Source: CAYNRG01 sp964399545 (lineage in GTDB: Bacteria > Bacillota_I > Bacilli_A > Erysipelotrichales > Erysipelotrichaceae). Taken from it: a DNA stretch of 64,000 nt. The stretch covers positions 62,001 to 126,000 of the forward strand of contig CAYNRG010000005.1 of assembly GCA_964399545.1 (NCBI GenBank). Direction: 5' to 3'. Within the stretch, counting starts at the first letter, position 1, and every line of letters starts with the position of its first letter. Below, one piece after another: positions 8,164 to 17,207 of the stretch. Below the pieces are notes generated by a model. It saw only the letters and a list, made by a program, of their open reading frames with translations. It was not told the DNA's origin and did not search any database. The position numbers and the translations under genes are program-made.

Positions 8164-8988
8164 ATGAGAATTAATAAAGTTTATAATAATAACGTAGTCA
8201 GTGTGCTTAATGAGAAGAAAGAAGAAATGATTGTGACAGGAGCAGGTATAGGGTACAAAAAGAAACTAGGGGATTTTATTGATGAAAGTAGAATTACGCA
8301 GCAATTTTACCTTGAAGATGATAAACGAAAGAAAATAGAAAAGCTTCTTGCTCGTGTCACGGTAGAGCACATTGAATTATGCGAAGAAATTTTAATGAAA
8401 GCTGCGATAACATTAAAAAAGGAAATCAACCCGTATGTACTTATTCCTTTTACAGATCATATTGTAGGTGCCATTCAAAGAGTTAAAGAAGGGATGGTAC
8501 TTCCGAATCTTACATTGCTAGAGGTTAAGACAATATGGAAAGAAGAATTTGATTTTAGTCTTGAAGCACTCAAGATAATTTATCAGAAGACAGGGGTTCA
8601 ACTTCCATTGGATGAAGCGGGATACATCGCTATGTATTTTATTGATGATTCAAGTGGAACAAAGGAGTCAGTAGAATTGTTAGATGCAGTTACGGATATT
8701 GTGCAAATAATAGAGTGTATTTATCAAATTGAAATGGATAAGTCATCGGTTACTTATATGAGGTTAATAACACATCTAAGATTCTTTATTGGAAGAATAA
8801 AAAATAAAGAAGGGATTCCAGAAAGTGACAATGAAAGCATCTATAATTTTTTAGTAAATCAAAATACTAAATTATTGGATTTTGAAATTAAATTATCGAA
8901 GTACATGCTGGAAAAATTTAATTATACGGTGAGTGAATCAGAAATTTTGTATCTAATGATTCATATTACTCAAATTTTAAAGAAATAG
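8164..8988 (+). CDS. licT: LicT/BglG family transcriptional antiterminator 1
   Basis: An RNA-binding antiterminator of 274 residues. The N-terminal CAT domain (about 1-55) begins with the typical MRINKVYNNNVVSVLN, followed by two PRDs (about 70-165 and 175-274). Conserved PRD histidines are visible in TVEHIELC, FTDHIVG, LITHLRFF and LMIHITQ. In the family these are phosphorylated by the PTS to report substrate and carbon state. The stop codon's last base starts the RAT that controls the genes behind it, so the protein probably regulates its own downstream operon and, through the leader at 7582, its own expression. Confidence 0.93.
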   Translation: MRINKVYNNNVVSVLNEKKEEMIVTGAGIGYKKKLGDFIDESRITQQFYLEDDKRKKIEKLLARVTVEHIELCEEILMKAAITLKKEINPYVLIPFTDHIVGAIQRVKEGMVLPNLTLLEVKTIWKEEFDFSLEALKIIYQKTGVQLPLDEAGYIAMYFIDDSSGTKESVELLDAVTDIVQIIECIYQIEMDKSSVTYMRLITHLRFFIGRIKNKEGIPESDNESIYNFLVNQNTKLLDFEIKLSKYMLEKFNYTVSESEILYLMIHITQILKK

Positions 8989-9046
8989 GATTGTAACTGA
9001 AATGCAGGCAAAACCTAGGAACAAATTTTTTAGTTCCTAGGTTTTT
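8988..9046 (+). promoter_or_regulatory. RAT antiterminator and overlapping terminator before chbG
   Basis: GGATTGTAACTG followed by GCAGGCAAAACCT is a near-consensus RAT for LicT-type proteins. Its 3' part overlaps a strong terminator: AAACCTAGGAAC (9011-9022) pairs exactly with GTTCCTAGGTTT (9033-9044) and runs into Ts. This is the clearest of the four leaders. Confidence 0.9.
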
Positions 9047-9070
9047 CTTATAAAGAAAGGAGGAGAGGAA

Positions 9071-9859
9071 ATGATTAAAATCATTAATAACGCAGATGAT
9101 TATGGATATTCAAGAGCAGTTAATATGGGAATTATAGATAGCTATACTCAAGGAATACTAACTTCAACAACCTTGATGGCTGGAATGGAAGGGTTTGACC
9201 ATGCAGTAGAGTTAGCTCATAAAAATCCAGGACTTTCTATTGGGGTTCATTTGACACTAACATGTGGAAAACCAGTAAGCGATGATTGTTTGAGTTTGAT
9301 AGATGAAAATGGATATTTTAAAAAGTTATCTTTTTACAAGCAATGTGAGACAACTGTTAAAGATGATGAAGTTTATAGAGAATGGAAAGCACAGATTGAT
9401 AAAGTGATTAAAGCAGGGATAGAGCCTACCCATTTAGACTCTCATCATCATATCCATACCTTTAAGAACAACAGTGAAGTAATTAAGAAGTTAGCAAAAG
9501 AATACCAACTTCCAGTTAGAAATTCTTTTAAAGATAGTAATGAATTAAGAAAAGAAGGAATATTCTGTAATGATGTATTAATTGACCCTTGGGAAAAAAT
9601 GAATTTTAACTTAGAGGATAATCTAGAGGATAACTTAATTGAAAGTGTTATAAATCAGATTAAAAAAGCAGTTGTTAGTCATCAGATTATTGAAGTTATG
9701 TGGCACCCAGCTTATTTAGATAAGGCACTGATGGAAGGAAGCGGATTTGCGCACCCAAGAATTTATGAAGTAGAAGTTTTAAAAAGTAAGAAGTTGGCAG
9801 AATTTATGAGTAATGAAGGAATAGTTTTATGCAACTACAAAAAATTAGAAAGAGAGTGA
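9071..9859 (+). CDS. chbG: ChbG/YdjC family carbohydrate deacetylase
   Basis: A metal-dependent deacetylase-family protein of 262 residues. Visible motifs are NADDYGYSRAVN near the N-terminus (the Asp pair for metal binding), GVHLTLTCGKP, and LDSHHHIHTF with the metal-binding histidines. In E. coli, ChbG removes one acetyl group from phosphorylated chitobiose so that the sugar can act as inducer and substrate. Here it precedes an EIICB and a GH4 phospho-glucosidase, so it probably acts on a phosphorylated disaccharide made by that PTS. Start ATG 9071 has AAAGGAGGAGAGG upstream. A PTS partner without a chitobiose-type IIB/IIC is unusual. Confidence 0.85.
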   Translation: MIKIINNADDYGYSRAVNMGIIDSYTQGILTSTTLMAGMEGFDHAVELAHKNPGLSIGVHLTLTCGKPVSDDCLSLIDENGYFKKLSFYKQCETTVKDDEVYREWKAQIDKVIKAGIEPTHLDSHHHIHTFKNNSEVIKKLAKEYQLPVRNSFKDSNELRKEGIFCNDVLIDPWEKMNFNLEDNLEDNLIESVINQIKKAVVSHQIIEVMWHPAYLDKALMEGSGFAHPRIYEVEVLKSKKLAEFMSNEGIVLCNYKKLERE

Positions 9860-9866
9860 ATATAAG

Positions 9867-11276
9867 ATGTTTGACAAAATGATGAAACAATTATCAAAAT
9901 TAGGGAAAGCAATGCTAATACCAATTGCGGCCACACCTGTTGCGGGATTATTGGCACGCCTTGCAGCATCAGACTTGCTAAATATGCCGCTGTTGGAAAA
10001 TGCAGCTTGGGTTGTTTTTGGAATGTTAGATGTATTATTTGCGATTGGAGCAGCAATGGCTTATTCGAAGACGAAGGATAAGACGTATTCAATTATCGGG
10101 GCAGTAATTTCTTTGTCTGTTTTTAAGACTGTTCTAGTCTATATGAATGAAACAATTAATATGGGGGTTTTTGCAGGGATTGTCATTGGTACAATTACTG
10201 CTATTGTTTACAATCATAGTAGGGAGTGGAAAACACCACAGATGTTCTCCTTCTTTACAGGAGATAAGTTTGTAGTAACCCTTGCTCCACTGATTGCTGT
10301 ACCATTAGGGGTTTTATTTAGTTATATTTGGGTTCCTGTTCAACTGGGGCTTAATAATTTTGGGGTATGGATTGCAGGAGCTGGAGTGATTGGTGTCTTT
10401 GTTTTTGGTTTTACCAATAGAATATTAATTCCAGTAGGATTGCATCATGTTATTAATACATACATTTATTATGAGCTTGGAACTTATGTAACCTCTTCAG
10501 GAGAAATTATTAAAGGGGAGATCCCACGATTTTTAGCGGGTGATCCAACAGCGGGATTGTTTTTAGCTATGTTCTTCATTCCGATGATGTTTGGTCTTCC
10601 AGGAGCTTGTTTAGCTATGTATAAAACCGCAAAAGAAAAGAATAGAGAAAAAACAAAATCATTGATGACATCGGGAGCCTTAACTTCTCTTGTAGCGGGA
10701 ATTACAGAACCTGTAGAATTTTCTTTTATGTTTGTAGCACCAAAGTTATATTTATTTCATGCATTTTTAACAGGGCTTGCTGGTTCTATTCTATATCTTT
10801 TAGATGTTCACTTAGGAATGGCGATGAATTTCTGTATTATTGACTACGTACTAAACTTTAATATGGGGACAAACTCTTGGATTATTCTACCGGTAGGAGT
10901 GATATTTTTTGGTATATACTATCTAGGATTCAAGTATATGATAGAAAAATATGACCTTAAAACTCCAGGTCGTGAAGAAGATGGAGATGGAAGTGAATTT
11001 GACGAAATGAGTATAAAGTTGGAACACACAAATTATCATTATATGGCGAAAAAGATTCTTAAAAATGTAGGAGGAAAAGATAATATAGATGAAGTAGAAA
11101 ATTGTATTACGCGTCTTCGTCTTGAACTGAAAGATGGAACATTACTTCAAGAAGAGAATATTAAGAAAACTGGTGCTAAGGGAGTTGTAAAGCTTAGCGA
11201 GACATCAATACAGATTATTATTGGCACTGAAGTAAATAAAGTGGCGAAAGCCTTTAAAGAACTAATGGAGGAGTAA
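9867..11276 (+). CDS. PTS EIICB, glucose/maltose-type (alpha-glucoside)
   Basis: A membrane sugar permease, 469 residues. The EIIC domain (about 1-365) contains ten or so hydrophobic segments and the conserved PVGLHH and ITEPVEFSFMF motifs. After a linker, the C-terminal EIIB domain carries the phosphorylated Cys413 in VENCITRLRLEL. There is no IIA domain, so the IIA at 7659 probably supplies phosphate. It is 7 nt after chbG and 3 nt before a GH4 hydrolase with the alpha-type CDMP signature, which suggests an alpha-glucoside as substrate. Confidence 0.9.
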   Translation: MFDKMMKQLSKLGKAMLIPIAATPVAGLLARLAASDLLNMPLLENAAWVVFGMLDVLFAIGAAMAYSKTKDKTYSIIGAVISLSVFKTVLVYMNETINMGVFAGIVIGTITAIVYNHSREWKTPQMFSFFTGDKFVVTLAPLIAVPLGVLFSYIWVPVQLGLNNFGVWIAGAGVIGVFVFGFTNRILIPVGLHHVINTYIYYELGTYVTSSGEIIKGEIPRFLAGDPTAGLFLAMFFIPMMFGLPGACLAMYKTAKEKNREKTKSLMTSGALTSLVAGITEPVEFSFMFVAPKLYLFHAFLTGLAGSILYLLDVHLGMAMNFCIIDYVLNFNMGTNSWIILPVGVIFFGIYYLGFKYMIEKYDLKTPGREEDGDGSEFDEMSIKLEHTNYHYMAKKILKNVGGKDNIDEVENCITRLRLELKDGTLLQEENIKKTGAKGVVKLSETSIQIIIGTEVNKVAKAFKELMEE

Positions 11277-11279
11277 GAA

Positions 11280-12611
11280 ATGAATAATAAGATAGTTATT
11301 GTGGGGGCAGGATCAACTCACACACCAGGTATCGTTTGCGCATTAGCAAGTAAAGCTAAAGAACTGAAATTAGGTCAGCTATGTCTACAGGATATTGAAG
11401 AAAAGCGCGTGCATGCTATGGGGGAATTTAGTAAAATTTACATGAGAGAACATTGTCCAGATGTTAAGACGGAATGGACAACCAATTTACAAGAAGCATT
11501 ACAAGATGCAACGCATGTATTCATTCAAATACGTCCAGGAAAAAATGAACAACGATCTGTAGATGAACATACATGTTATAAACACGGGCTGATTGGGCAA
11601 GAGACATGTGGTATGGGTGGATTTGCGTTTGCACTTCGAACAATTCCAGCTATTCTAGAAATTGTAGAAACAGCACTTGAAGTTTGTCCTAATGCTTGGT
11701 TATTGAATTATTCAAATCCGGAAGCAATGGTGTCAGAGGCGGTTTATAGATGTTATCCAAATGCTAAGATGTTGTGTATTTGTGATATGCCTATATCTCA
11801 ACAAGAAAAAGTAGCTGAATATTTGGGATATGATGAAAAAGAGTTAACATTTAAATATTTTGGATTAAATCACTTCGGATGGTTTACACATATTTATAAC
11901 AGAGATGGACATGATTTGCTCCCACAATTAAGAGAAGATATTTTGTCAGGTAAGGTGACAAGCTTTATTACAGATAAGACTAAATCAACGATAGATGAAT
12001 ATTGGTATAAGACATTTAATAATGTAATTAAAGGAATGCGAGCTTACCCTGATTTTATGCCGTTATGTTATCTTCAATATTATTATTTTCATGATGAAAT
12101 GATGAATGAGTTTGACCATGAATTTACACGTGCTGATTCAGTTTTAGCAGGAAGAGAAATTACAGTATATGAAGAATGCTATAGAGCAATTAAAAATAAT
12201 AGTGTGAAGGACTCATATTTGATTTCAGGTGTTCATGGAAATTATATAGTTGATCTTGCATGCTCTATTATTAATGATAAAAAAGAAAGGTTTGTTATTA
12301 ATGTGATGAATAATGGAGCTATAGCTAATTTTGACCATAATTCAGTTGTTGAAGTTCCATGTTATGTAGGAGCTGCAGGAATAGAACCAATATGTGTTGG
12401 TAATATTCCTCAATTTCATAAGTCACTGATGGAATCCCAAAAAGGATATGAGAAATTAGCAGTAGAAGCGTGCTTAGAAGGATCCCACAATAAAGCTTTA
12501 CAAGCTATTTTGTTAAATAAAACAGTTCCATCTTATAAAAAAGGGAAAGAGATTTTTGATGACTTTTTAGAGTTAAATAAAGAGTACTGGAATCCGAAGT
12601 TTTATCAGTAG
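11280..12611 (+). CDS. GH4 6-phospho-alpha-glucosidase-like hydrolase
   Basis: A cytoplasmic glycoside hydrolase family 4 enzyme of 443 residues, using NAD+ and a divalent metal. The Rossmann motif is IVGAGSTHTPG (residues 7-17). The metal-site CDMP is at residues 168-171 and is followed by GLNHFGW (195-201). In GH4 the CDMP form is seen in 6-phospho-alpha-glucosidases (MalH/GlvA type), whereas beta-specific members have CNVP. Length is normal. It completes a PTS import and phospho-disaccharide cleavage pathway with the EIICB just upstream. The specific disaccharide is not determined. Confidence 0.9.
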   Translation: MNNKIVIVGAGSTHTPGIVCALASKAKELKLGQLCLQDIEEKRVHAMGEFSKIYMREHCPDVKTEWTTNLQEALQDATHVFIQIRPGKNEQRSVDEHTCYKHGLIGQETCGMGGFAFALRTIPAILEIVETALEVCPNAWLLNYSNPEAMVSEAVYRCYPNAKMLCICDMPISQQEKVAEYLGYDEKELTFKYFGLNHFGWFTHIYNRDGHDLLPQLREDILSGKVTSFITDKTKSTIDEYWYKTFNNVIKGMRAYPDFMPLCYLQYYYFHDEMMNEFDHEFTRADSVLAGREITVYEECYRAIKNNSVKDSYLISGVHGNYIVDLACSIINDKKERFVINVMNNGAIANFDHNSVVEVPCYVGAAGIEPICVGNIPQFHKSLMESQKGYEKLAVEACLEGSHNKALQAILLNKTVPSYKKGKEIFDDFLELNKEYWNPKFYQ

Positions 12612-12699
12612 GAGAGTGATAGAGAGGTATATGTATTAGGGATTATTTCTTTTTGCTAAATCTTAATTGAACAACCTAGAATAGCTAAGCTTAAATATA

Positions 12700-12728
12700 T
12701 TGACTTTGATATTAAAGTATATTAATAT
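12700..12728 (+). promoter_or_regulatory. Promoter of the second licT leader
   Basis: TTGACT at 12700-12705, a 17-base spacer and TAATAT at 12723-12728. The start would fall about 10 nt before the RAT. Confidence 0.6.
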
Positions 12729-12741
12729 ATAAATAGATATA

Positions 12742-12802
12742 GGATTGTTACTGAAAAGGCAAGTCCATTAGTTCTCGTACGCGAGGATTAGTGGACTTTT
12801 TT
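12742..12802 (+). promoter_or_regulatory. RAT antiterminator and terminator before the second licT
   Basis: GGATTGTTACTG followed by AAAAGGCAAGTCC matches the RAT consensus. The overlapping terminator pairs AGTCCA (12762-12767) with TGGACT (12791-12796), with inner CTCG/CGAG pairing, and ends in a T tract. Confidence 0.88.
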
Positions 12803-12822
12803 TCAGAGAAAAGGGGGGAGTT

Positions 12823-13653
12823 ATGAAAATTCAGAGAATTTTTAACAACAACATTGTGGCCACATGTTCTTCCGATGGTTCTGAAATGATTGTAACAGGT
12901 CCGGGTATCGGATACTCAAAAAAGATAGGAGATGATATTGAAAATTATAAAATTGAGAAAAGATTTCGCATTGAGAATGCGCAAAAAAATAAATTTTATC
13001 ATATGTTGGAAAAAATACCGGTAGAATATTTTGAAATTTCTGAATTAATTTTTAATCGTGCATCTAAGAAAATGAAATATGGAATAAGTAGTCAAGTTGT
13101 GTTAATGCTGACTGATCATATTGCTTTTGCAATTGATCGTAAAAAGCAAGGTATTTTATTGCCGAACTTACTTTTATCGGAGATAAAAAAACTCTATCCA
13201 AGAGAATATGAAGTAGGGATATGGGCAGTTAAAATTATTGGTTTGAAAACAAAAGTAGCGTTACCAGAAGATGAAGCAGGATTCATTGCGATGCACTTGA
13301 TTAATGCTAACAGTTCTGAAGATAACTACGCAAATATGATTTTAACTTTCAGCAAAGATGTACTTGAACTTATGGAGAAATATATTTTTATAGAGAAAGA
13401 AAATAAATCTCATGACTATGTGAGATTATCACTCCATTTGAAATATTTAGCTCAACAAATTTTTAATAAAAGGAAAAGTGATAATCAAGAAAATAATCAT
13501 GAAAAAATAGTTGATTGTGTTATCAAAGGAACTTCTGAAGTTGAAGAATGTGTATGCAGAATAGCAGAATATATTAAGAATAATTATGATTACACATTGG
13601 ATAAACAGGATAGATTTTACCTTATGATTCACATTTTAAAAATAACAAGTTAA
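12823..13653 (+). CDS. LicT/BglG family transcriptional antiterminator 2
   Basis: A second antiterminator of 276 residues, clearly paralogous to the one at 8164: same MKIQRIFNNNIVATC opening, same EMIVTGPGIGYSKK segment and two PRDs. PRD histidines are in MLTDHIAFA, RLSLHLKYL and LMIHILKI. The first PRD has VEYFEISE where LicT1 has VEHIELCE, so one of the usual regulatory histidines is missing here; regulation may therefore differ. It is controlled by its own leader and followed by another RAT-like leader before an EIICB gene. Confidence 0.92.
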   Translation: MKIQRIFNNNIVATCSSDGSEMIVTGPGIGYSKKIGDDIENYKIEKRFRIENAQKNKFYHMLEKIPVEYFEISELIFNRASKKMKYGISSQVVLMLTDHIAFAIDRKKQGILLPNLLLSEIKKLYPREYEVGIWAVKIIGLKTKVALPEDEAGFIAMHLINANSSEDNYANMILTFSKDVLELMEKYIFIEKENKSHDYVRLSLHLKYLAQQIFNKRKSDNQENNHEKIVDCVIKGTSEVEECVCRIAEYIKNNYDYTLDKQDRFYLMIHILKITS

Positions 13654-13717
13654 TCTTGTGACGAGAGGCAAGACTTATATAGGCGTAAAGAACGTCGCTA
13701 TAGGTCTTTTTTAAAGG
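13654..13717 (+). promoter_or_regulatory. RAT-like antiterminator and terminator before the malX-like gene
   Basis: TTGTGACGAGAGGCAAGAC is a weaker match to the RAT. It overlaps a hairpin whose arms begin AGACTTATA (13672 onward) and end TATAGGTCT (to 13707), followed by six Ts. The stem has mismatches. Placement between licT2 and its EIICB supports function. Confidence 0.6.
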
Positions 13718-13727
13718 AGAAAAATTA

Positions 13728-15326
13728 ATGAAACAAAAACAAAATTATTGGCAATTTTTTCAAATGTTAGGGAAAACATTCATGTATCCCATTGCTATTT
13801 TAAGCGTTTGTGGGATGTTTTTAGGAATTGGTACAGCATTTACTAGTCAAAGTATGATTGAAGCTCTTCCGGTCTTGCAAAATTATTATGTGCATGCGAC
13901 ATTTAAATTTATTACAGAATTGGGATTATTTGCTTTTGTAAATTTAGGAGTTTTATTTTCAATTTCAATTCCGCTGGGGTTATTAAAGGAAGAGAAAGAA
14001 TATGGTGCTTTTACAGGCTTGGTTAGTTTTATGGCGATGCACATGGGAACTAATTTCTATCTTCAAATTAATAATCAGTTAGTAGATATGGAATTGATGT
14101 CTGTAGTAGGACAAGCTAACATTTTAGGAATTCAAACTTATAATACTAGTGTGTTAGGTGGAATTGTAGCGGGGTTATTAACGGCATGGCTTTATCCCAA
14201 GTTATCCAAAGTAAGGATTCCTGAAGCATTAGGGTTCTATAGTGGGCCGAGATTTGCACCGATTGCTATGCTAGTTGTTATGGGAATTTTCGGTCTAGTA
14301 ATTGTTCCGATTTTTTGGAACCCGTTTTATAGTTTGTTCAAAGGCATTGGGGAATGGATATCTACATCAGGACCTATTGGGTGGTTTTTTTACGCGGTTG
14401 CTGAACGACTCACAATTCCATTTGGATTAAATCATTTAGTTACGAGTACATTTAGATTTACACCAATTGGGGGGACCGCTATTATCAACGGACAAGAATA
14501 CATGGGTACCGTTAATATGTTTTTAGCCTATGTAGCTAATGATATGATGATTCCTATGGACTTAGCTGGGAAAATGGAGCAAGGGAAATTAATGATTCAA
14601 TATGGGCTTGCAGGAGCTGCTCTAGCAATATATCACTGTGCATGGCCGGAAAATAAGAAGAAAATTAAAGGGATGTTAATTGCCGGCGTATTAACAGTGG
14701 TTGTCGGCGGAATATCTGAGCCGATTGAATTTTTATTCCTCTTCGCATTTCCACCACTGTTTATTGTGCACACTTTCTTAAATGGATTTGCTAACATGGT
14801 TTTACCGTATTTTGGGGTATTAATGGGATATACAGGAGATTTAATTCAGTTTATTACCTTTGGTGTTTTAAGGGGGATAGACACTGGTTGGCCAATTGCA
14901 GTTGTATTTGCAGCTGGATACTTTGCGTTATACTATATGATTTTTAAGTGGGCTATAGTTCGATTCGATATTAAGACACCAGGAAGAGATGGAATATCTA
15001 CATCAGAAGAGGAGTGTTGCAAAGAAGTGAATCAACCACAAGATAAGAAGAGTGAATTTAACAATTTATCAACATACAAAGGGAGAAAAATGGTTGAGGC
15101 CTTGGGAGGGGCAAAGAATATTATAACTATTGATAATTGTGTGACTAGATTGCGGTTAGAATTAAAGGATGCGTCTATTATCGATGAAGAATTAATAAAA
15201 AATTCTGGAGGAATTGCAGTAGTTCACTTAAGTGATAAAAACATCCAGGTAATTGTAGGAACGCAAGTATATGCACTAAGACAGCAAATGGAAAAGGTGA
15301 TACGAGAAAATGGTAATGAAATTTGA
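13728..15326 (+). CDS. PTS EIICB, MalX-like
   Basis: A 532-residue PTS permease with the EIIC domain first (about 1-415; PFGLNHL and ISEPIEFLFLF motifs), then a linker and an EIIB domain with phosphorylated Cys471 in IDNCVTRLRLEL. Length and gene order next to a MalY-type aminotransferase match E. coli MalX (530 residues). MalX transports glucose and maltose by facilitated diffusion, and its natural substrate is unsettled. It lacks an IIA domain. It overlaps the malY-like gene by 17 nt and is controlled by the leader at 13654. Confidence 0.88.
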   Translation: MKQKQNYWQFFQMLGKTFMYPIAILSVCGMFLGIGTAFTSQSMIEALPVLQNYYVHATFKFITELGLFAFVNLGVLFSISIPLGLLKEEKEYGAFTGLVSFMAMHMGTNFYLQINNQLVDMELMSVVGQANILGIQTYNTSVLGGIVAGLLTAWLYPKLSKVRIPEALGFYSGPRFAPIAMLVVMGIFGLVIVPIFWNPFYSLFKGIGEWISTSGPIGWFFYAVAERLTIPFGLNHLVTSTFRFTPIGGTAIINGQEYMGTVNMFLAYVANDMMIPMDLAGKMEQGKLMIQYGLAGAALAIYHCAWPENKKKIKGMLIAGVLTVVVGGISEPIEFLFLFAFPPLFIVHTFLNGFANMVLPYFGVLMGYTGDLIQFITFGVLRGIDTGWPIAVVFAAGYFALYYMIFKWAIVRFDIKTPGRDGISTSEEECCKEVNQPQDKKSEFNNLSTYKGRKMVEALGGAKNIITIDNCVTRLRLELKDASIIDEELIKNSGGIAVVHLSDKNIQVIVGTQVYALRQQMEKVIRENGNEI

Positions 15327-16485
15327 TAAAATTATTAATCGGAAAAATACATATTGTACACAATGGGATTATATTGAGGACCGATTTGAAGAAAGGGAAT
15401 TGTTGCCATTTACGATATCAGATATGGACTTTGCGTGTCCTAAAGAGATAATAAAAACTATTTCAGATCGAAATAAGCATCCAATTTATGGTTATAGTCG
15501 ATGGAAAAATAAAGAATATTTAGAATCAATTATAGCGTGGTATAAGAGACGTTTTGAGTGTGAAGTAGAAAAAGAAGACATTATGTATAGTCCCAGTGTA
15601 ATGTATTCAATATCAAAATTAATTTGCCTCCTCAGCAATGAAGGGGAGGCTGTGTGTATGTGCACCCCAGCATATGATGCTTTTTTTAAAGTGATTGAGA
15701 ACAATAATCGTATTGCTAGGTACTCAAAATTGAAAGAGTGTGGAGGAGAATATACTTTAGATTTTAATAGTTTAGAGAGAGAAATTAAAAATTCAAGAAT
15801 TTTTCTCTTGTGTAATCCTCATAATCCAGTTGGCAGAGTATGGAGTGAGGAAGAATTAAGAAAAATAATAGAACTATGTGAACGATATGATGTATCAATA
15901 ATTTCAGATGATATTCACATGGATATTGATTATAGTAGAAAAATGATTCCACTCATTAAACTTCGTTCAAAGTGCACGATAGCTATTTGTACATCGCCGT
16001 CTAAAACATTTAATATTCCATCTTTAGGAGGATCGTATATTTTAAGTAAAAATAAAAATTTAATTTATCGCTTCGAAATGCTTACAAGATATACTGATTT
16101 CGTCAATTCACCATCTATTCTAAATGTTTTAGCTACGATTACAGCATATAATGAGTGTGAAAAATGGGTAGATGATCTTAATTCTTATTTATACGAGAAT
16201 TTAATATTCACAAATCAATATATTAAGCAAAATATTCCTAAATTAAAGTATACGATAGCAGAAGGATGCTATTTTGCATGGATTGATTTTTCATCATTGG
16301 GTATTTCAGATGAAGATATGCAGCGGAAATTAATCCGAATTGGAAAAGTAGGAATAATGTCAGGAGTTACTTATGGAGAAAAGAATAAGCTAAGGTTTCA
16401 TGTGGGATGTCCACGAGAAAAGGTCATTGATGGATTGACTCGGCTTAAGCAAGTTGTGGAAGAAATAGAAGGAGAGAAAGTATGA
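15310..16485 (+). CDS. MalY/PatB family PLP-dependent C-S lyase
   Basis: A fold-type I PLP enzyme of 391 residues in the MalY/PatB family (cystathionine beta-lyase activity). The N-terminal TISDMDFACP is the family's hallmark, NPHNPVGRVW (about 169-178) is the PLP-binding turn, and K232 in TSPSKTFNIPSLGG is the Schiff-base lysine. The length equals E. coli MalY (390). MalY also represses the maltose regulon by binding MalT, but no MalT is seen here. It is translationally coupled to a MalX-like EIICB and overlaps the SIS gene by 4 nt. Its place in a sugar operon is unexplained. Confidence 0.88.
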   Translation: MVMKFDKIINRKNTYCTQWDYIEDRFEERELLPFTISDMDFACPKEIIKTISDRNKHPIYGYSRWKNKEYLESIIAWYKRRFECEVEKEDIMYSPSVMYSISKLICLLSNEGEAVCMCTPAYDAFFKVIENNNRIARYSKLKECGGEYTLDFNSLEREIKNSRIFLLCNPHNPVGRVWSEEELRKIIELCERYDVSIISDDIHMDIDYSRKMIPLIKLRSKCTIAICTSPSKTFNIPSLGGSYILSKNKNLIYRFEMLTRYTDFVNSPSILNVLATITAYNECEKWVDDLNSYLYENLIFTNQYIKQNIPKLKYTIAEGCYFAWIDFSSLGISDEDMQRKLIRIGKVGIMSGVTYGEKNKLRFHVGCPREKVIDGLTRLKQVVEEIEGEKV

Positions 16486-17063
16486 TAGTTAATAAAATTA
16501 TGGAATCTGTTTCAAGAGAAAGGGAAGCAATCGATAAAATAACTCCAGAGGTTATAGCACGTTCTCAATCTGCGATTGATTTAATTATAAATTGTAAAGG
16601 GAGAATTGTATTCACAGGAATAGGGAAGTCAGGATATATCGGCAGAAAGCTTGCTGCGACATACTCCTCTTTAGGAATACCTGCATTTTTTATACATGCT
16701 ACAGAAAGTGTTCACGGTGATATGGGAATGATTATGAATGAAGATATTGTTTGGTTGATTTCTAATAGCGGTAAAACAGAAGAAATTTTAGTGATGCTAG
16801 AACACTTGAAAAATCGTAATGTAAAAAGTATTGGAATGTGTAGTGATGAACAAAGTTTACTAGCAACTTTAGCTTCAGTATCTATCATTTATCCTAAAGT
16901 GAAAGAAGCAGATGAGTATAATTTGGCTCCAACATCATCAACGACAGTCGCTCTTGTTCTTGGTGAATCGATTGCTTGTGCAGTTTCACAAGAAAAGAAG
17001 TTTACAAAGCAAGACTTTTATCGCTTTCATCCTGGAGGGAGTCTAGGTTCAAGTGTAAAGTAA
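16482..17063 (+). CDS. SIS-domain sugar-phosphate isomerase (KpsF/GutQ-like, no CBS domains)
   Basis: A 193-residue SIS protein resembling the catalytic half of arabinose-5-phosphate isomerase (KpsF/GutQ/KdsD). VFTGIGKSGYIGRKLAATYSS, VHGDMGMI, SNSGKTEEI and FHPGGSLG are all visible in the right order. The family is usually about 320 residues with two C-terminal CBS domains; this one stops at the SIS domain, with an in-frame stop followed by a terminator. It overlaps the malY-like gene. It probably isomerises the phosphosugar made by the PTS; the sugar is unknown. Confidence 0.85.
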   Translation: MIVNKIMESVSREREAIDKITPEVIARSQSAIDLIINCKGRIVFTGIGKSGYIGRKLAATYSSLGIPAFFIHATESVHGDMGMIMNEDIVWLISNSGKTEEILVMLEHLKNRNVKSIGMCSDEQSLLATLASVSIIYPKVKEADEYNLAPTSSTTVALVLGESIACAVSQEKKFTKQDFYRFHPGGSLGSSVK

Positions 17064-17091
17064 ATTGATATAATAATAGCTTTAACTTAAA

Positions 17092-17122
17092 AATGCCACT
17101 AATTTTTCCAGTGGTATTTTTA
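17092..17122 (+). terminator. Terminator after the malXY-like operon
   Basis: AATGCCACT (17092-17100) pairs with AGTGGTATT (17110-17118), with one G-U pair, followed by a T run. Confidence 0.8.
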
Positions 17123-17139
17123 AATTGAGATAGCGTAAT

Positions 17140-17167
17140 TTGACACAAATTGTGAAAAAATTATAAT
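17140..17167 (+). promoter_or_regulatory. Promoter of the BglG-type activator gene
   Basis: TTGACA (17140-17145), a 16-base spacer and TATAAT (17162-17167): a strong sigma-A type promoter. Confidence 0.75.
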
Positions 17168-17207
17168 TGTTGTACAATGAATATATTAAAGGAATTAGGT
17201 GATAAAC

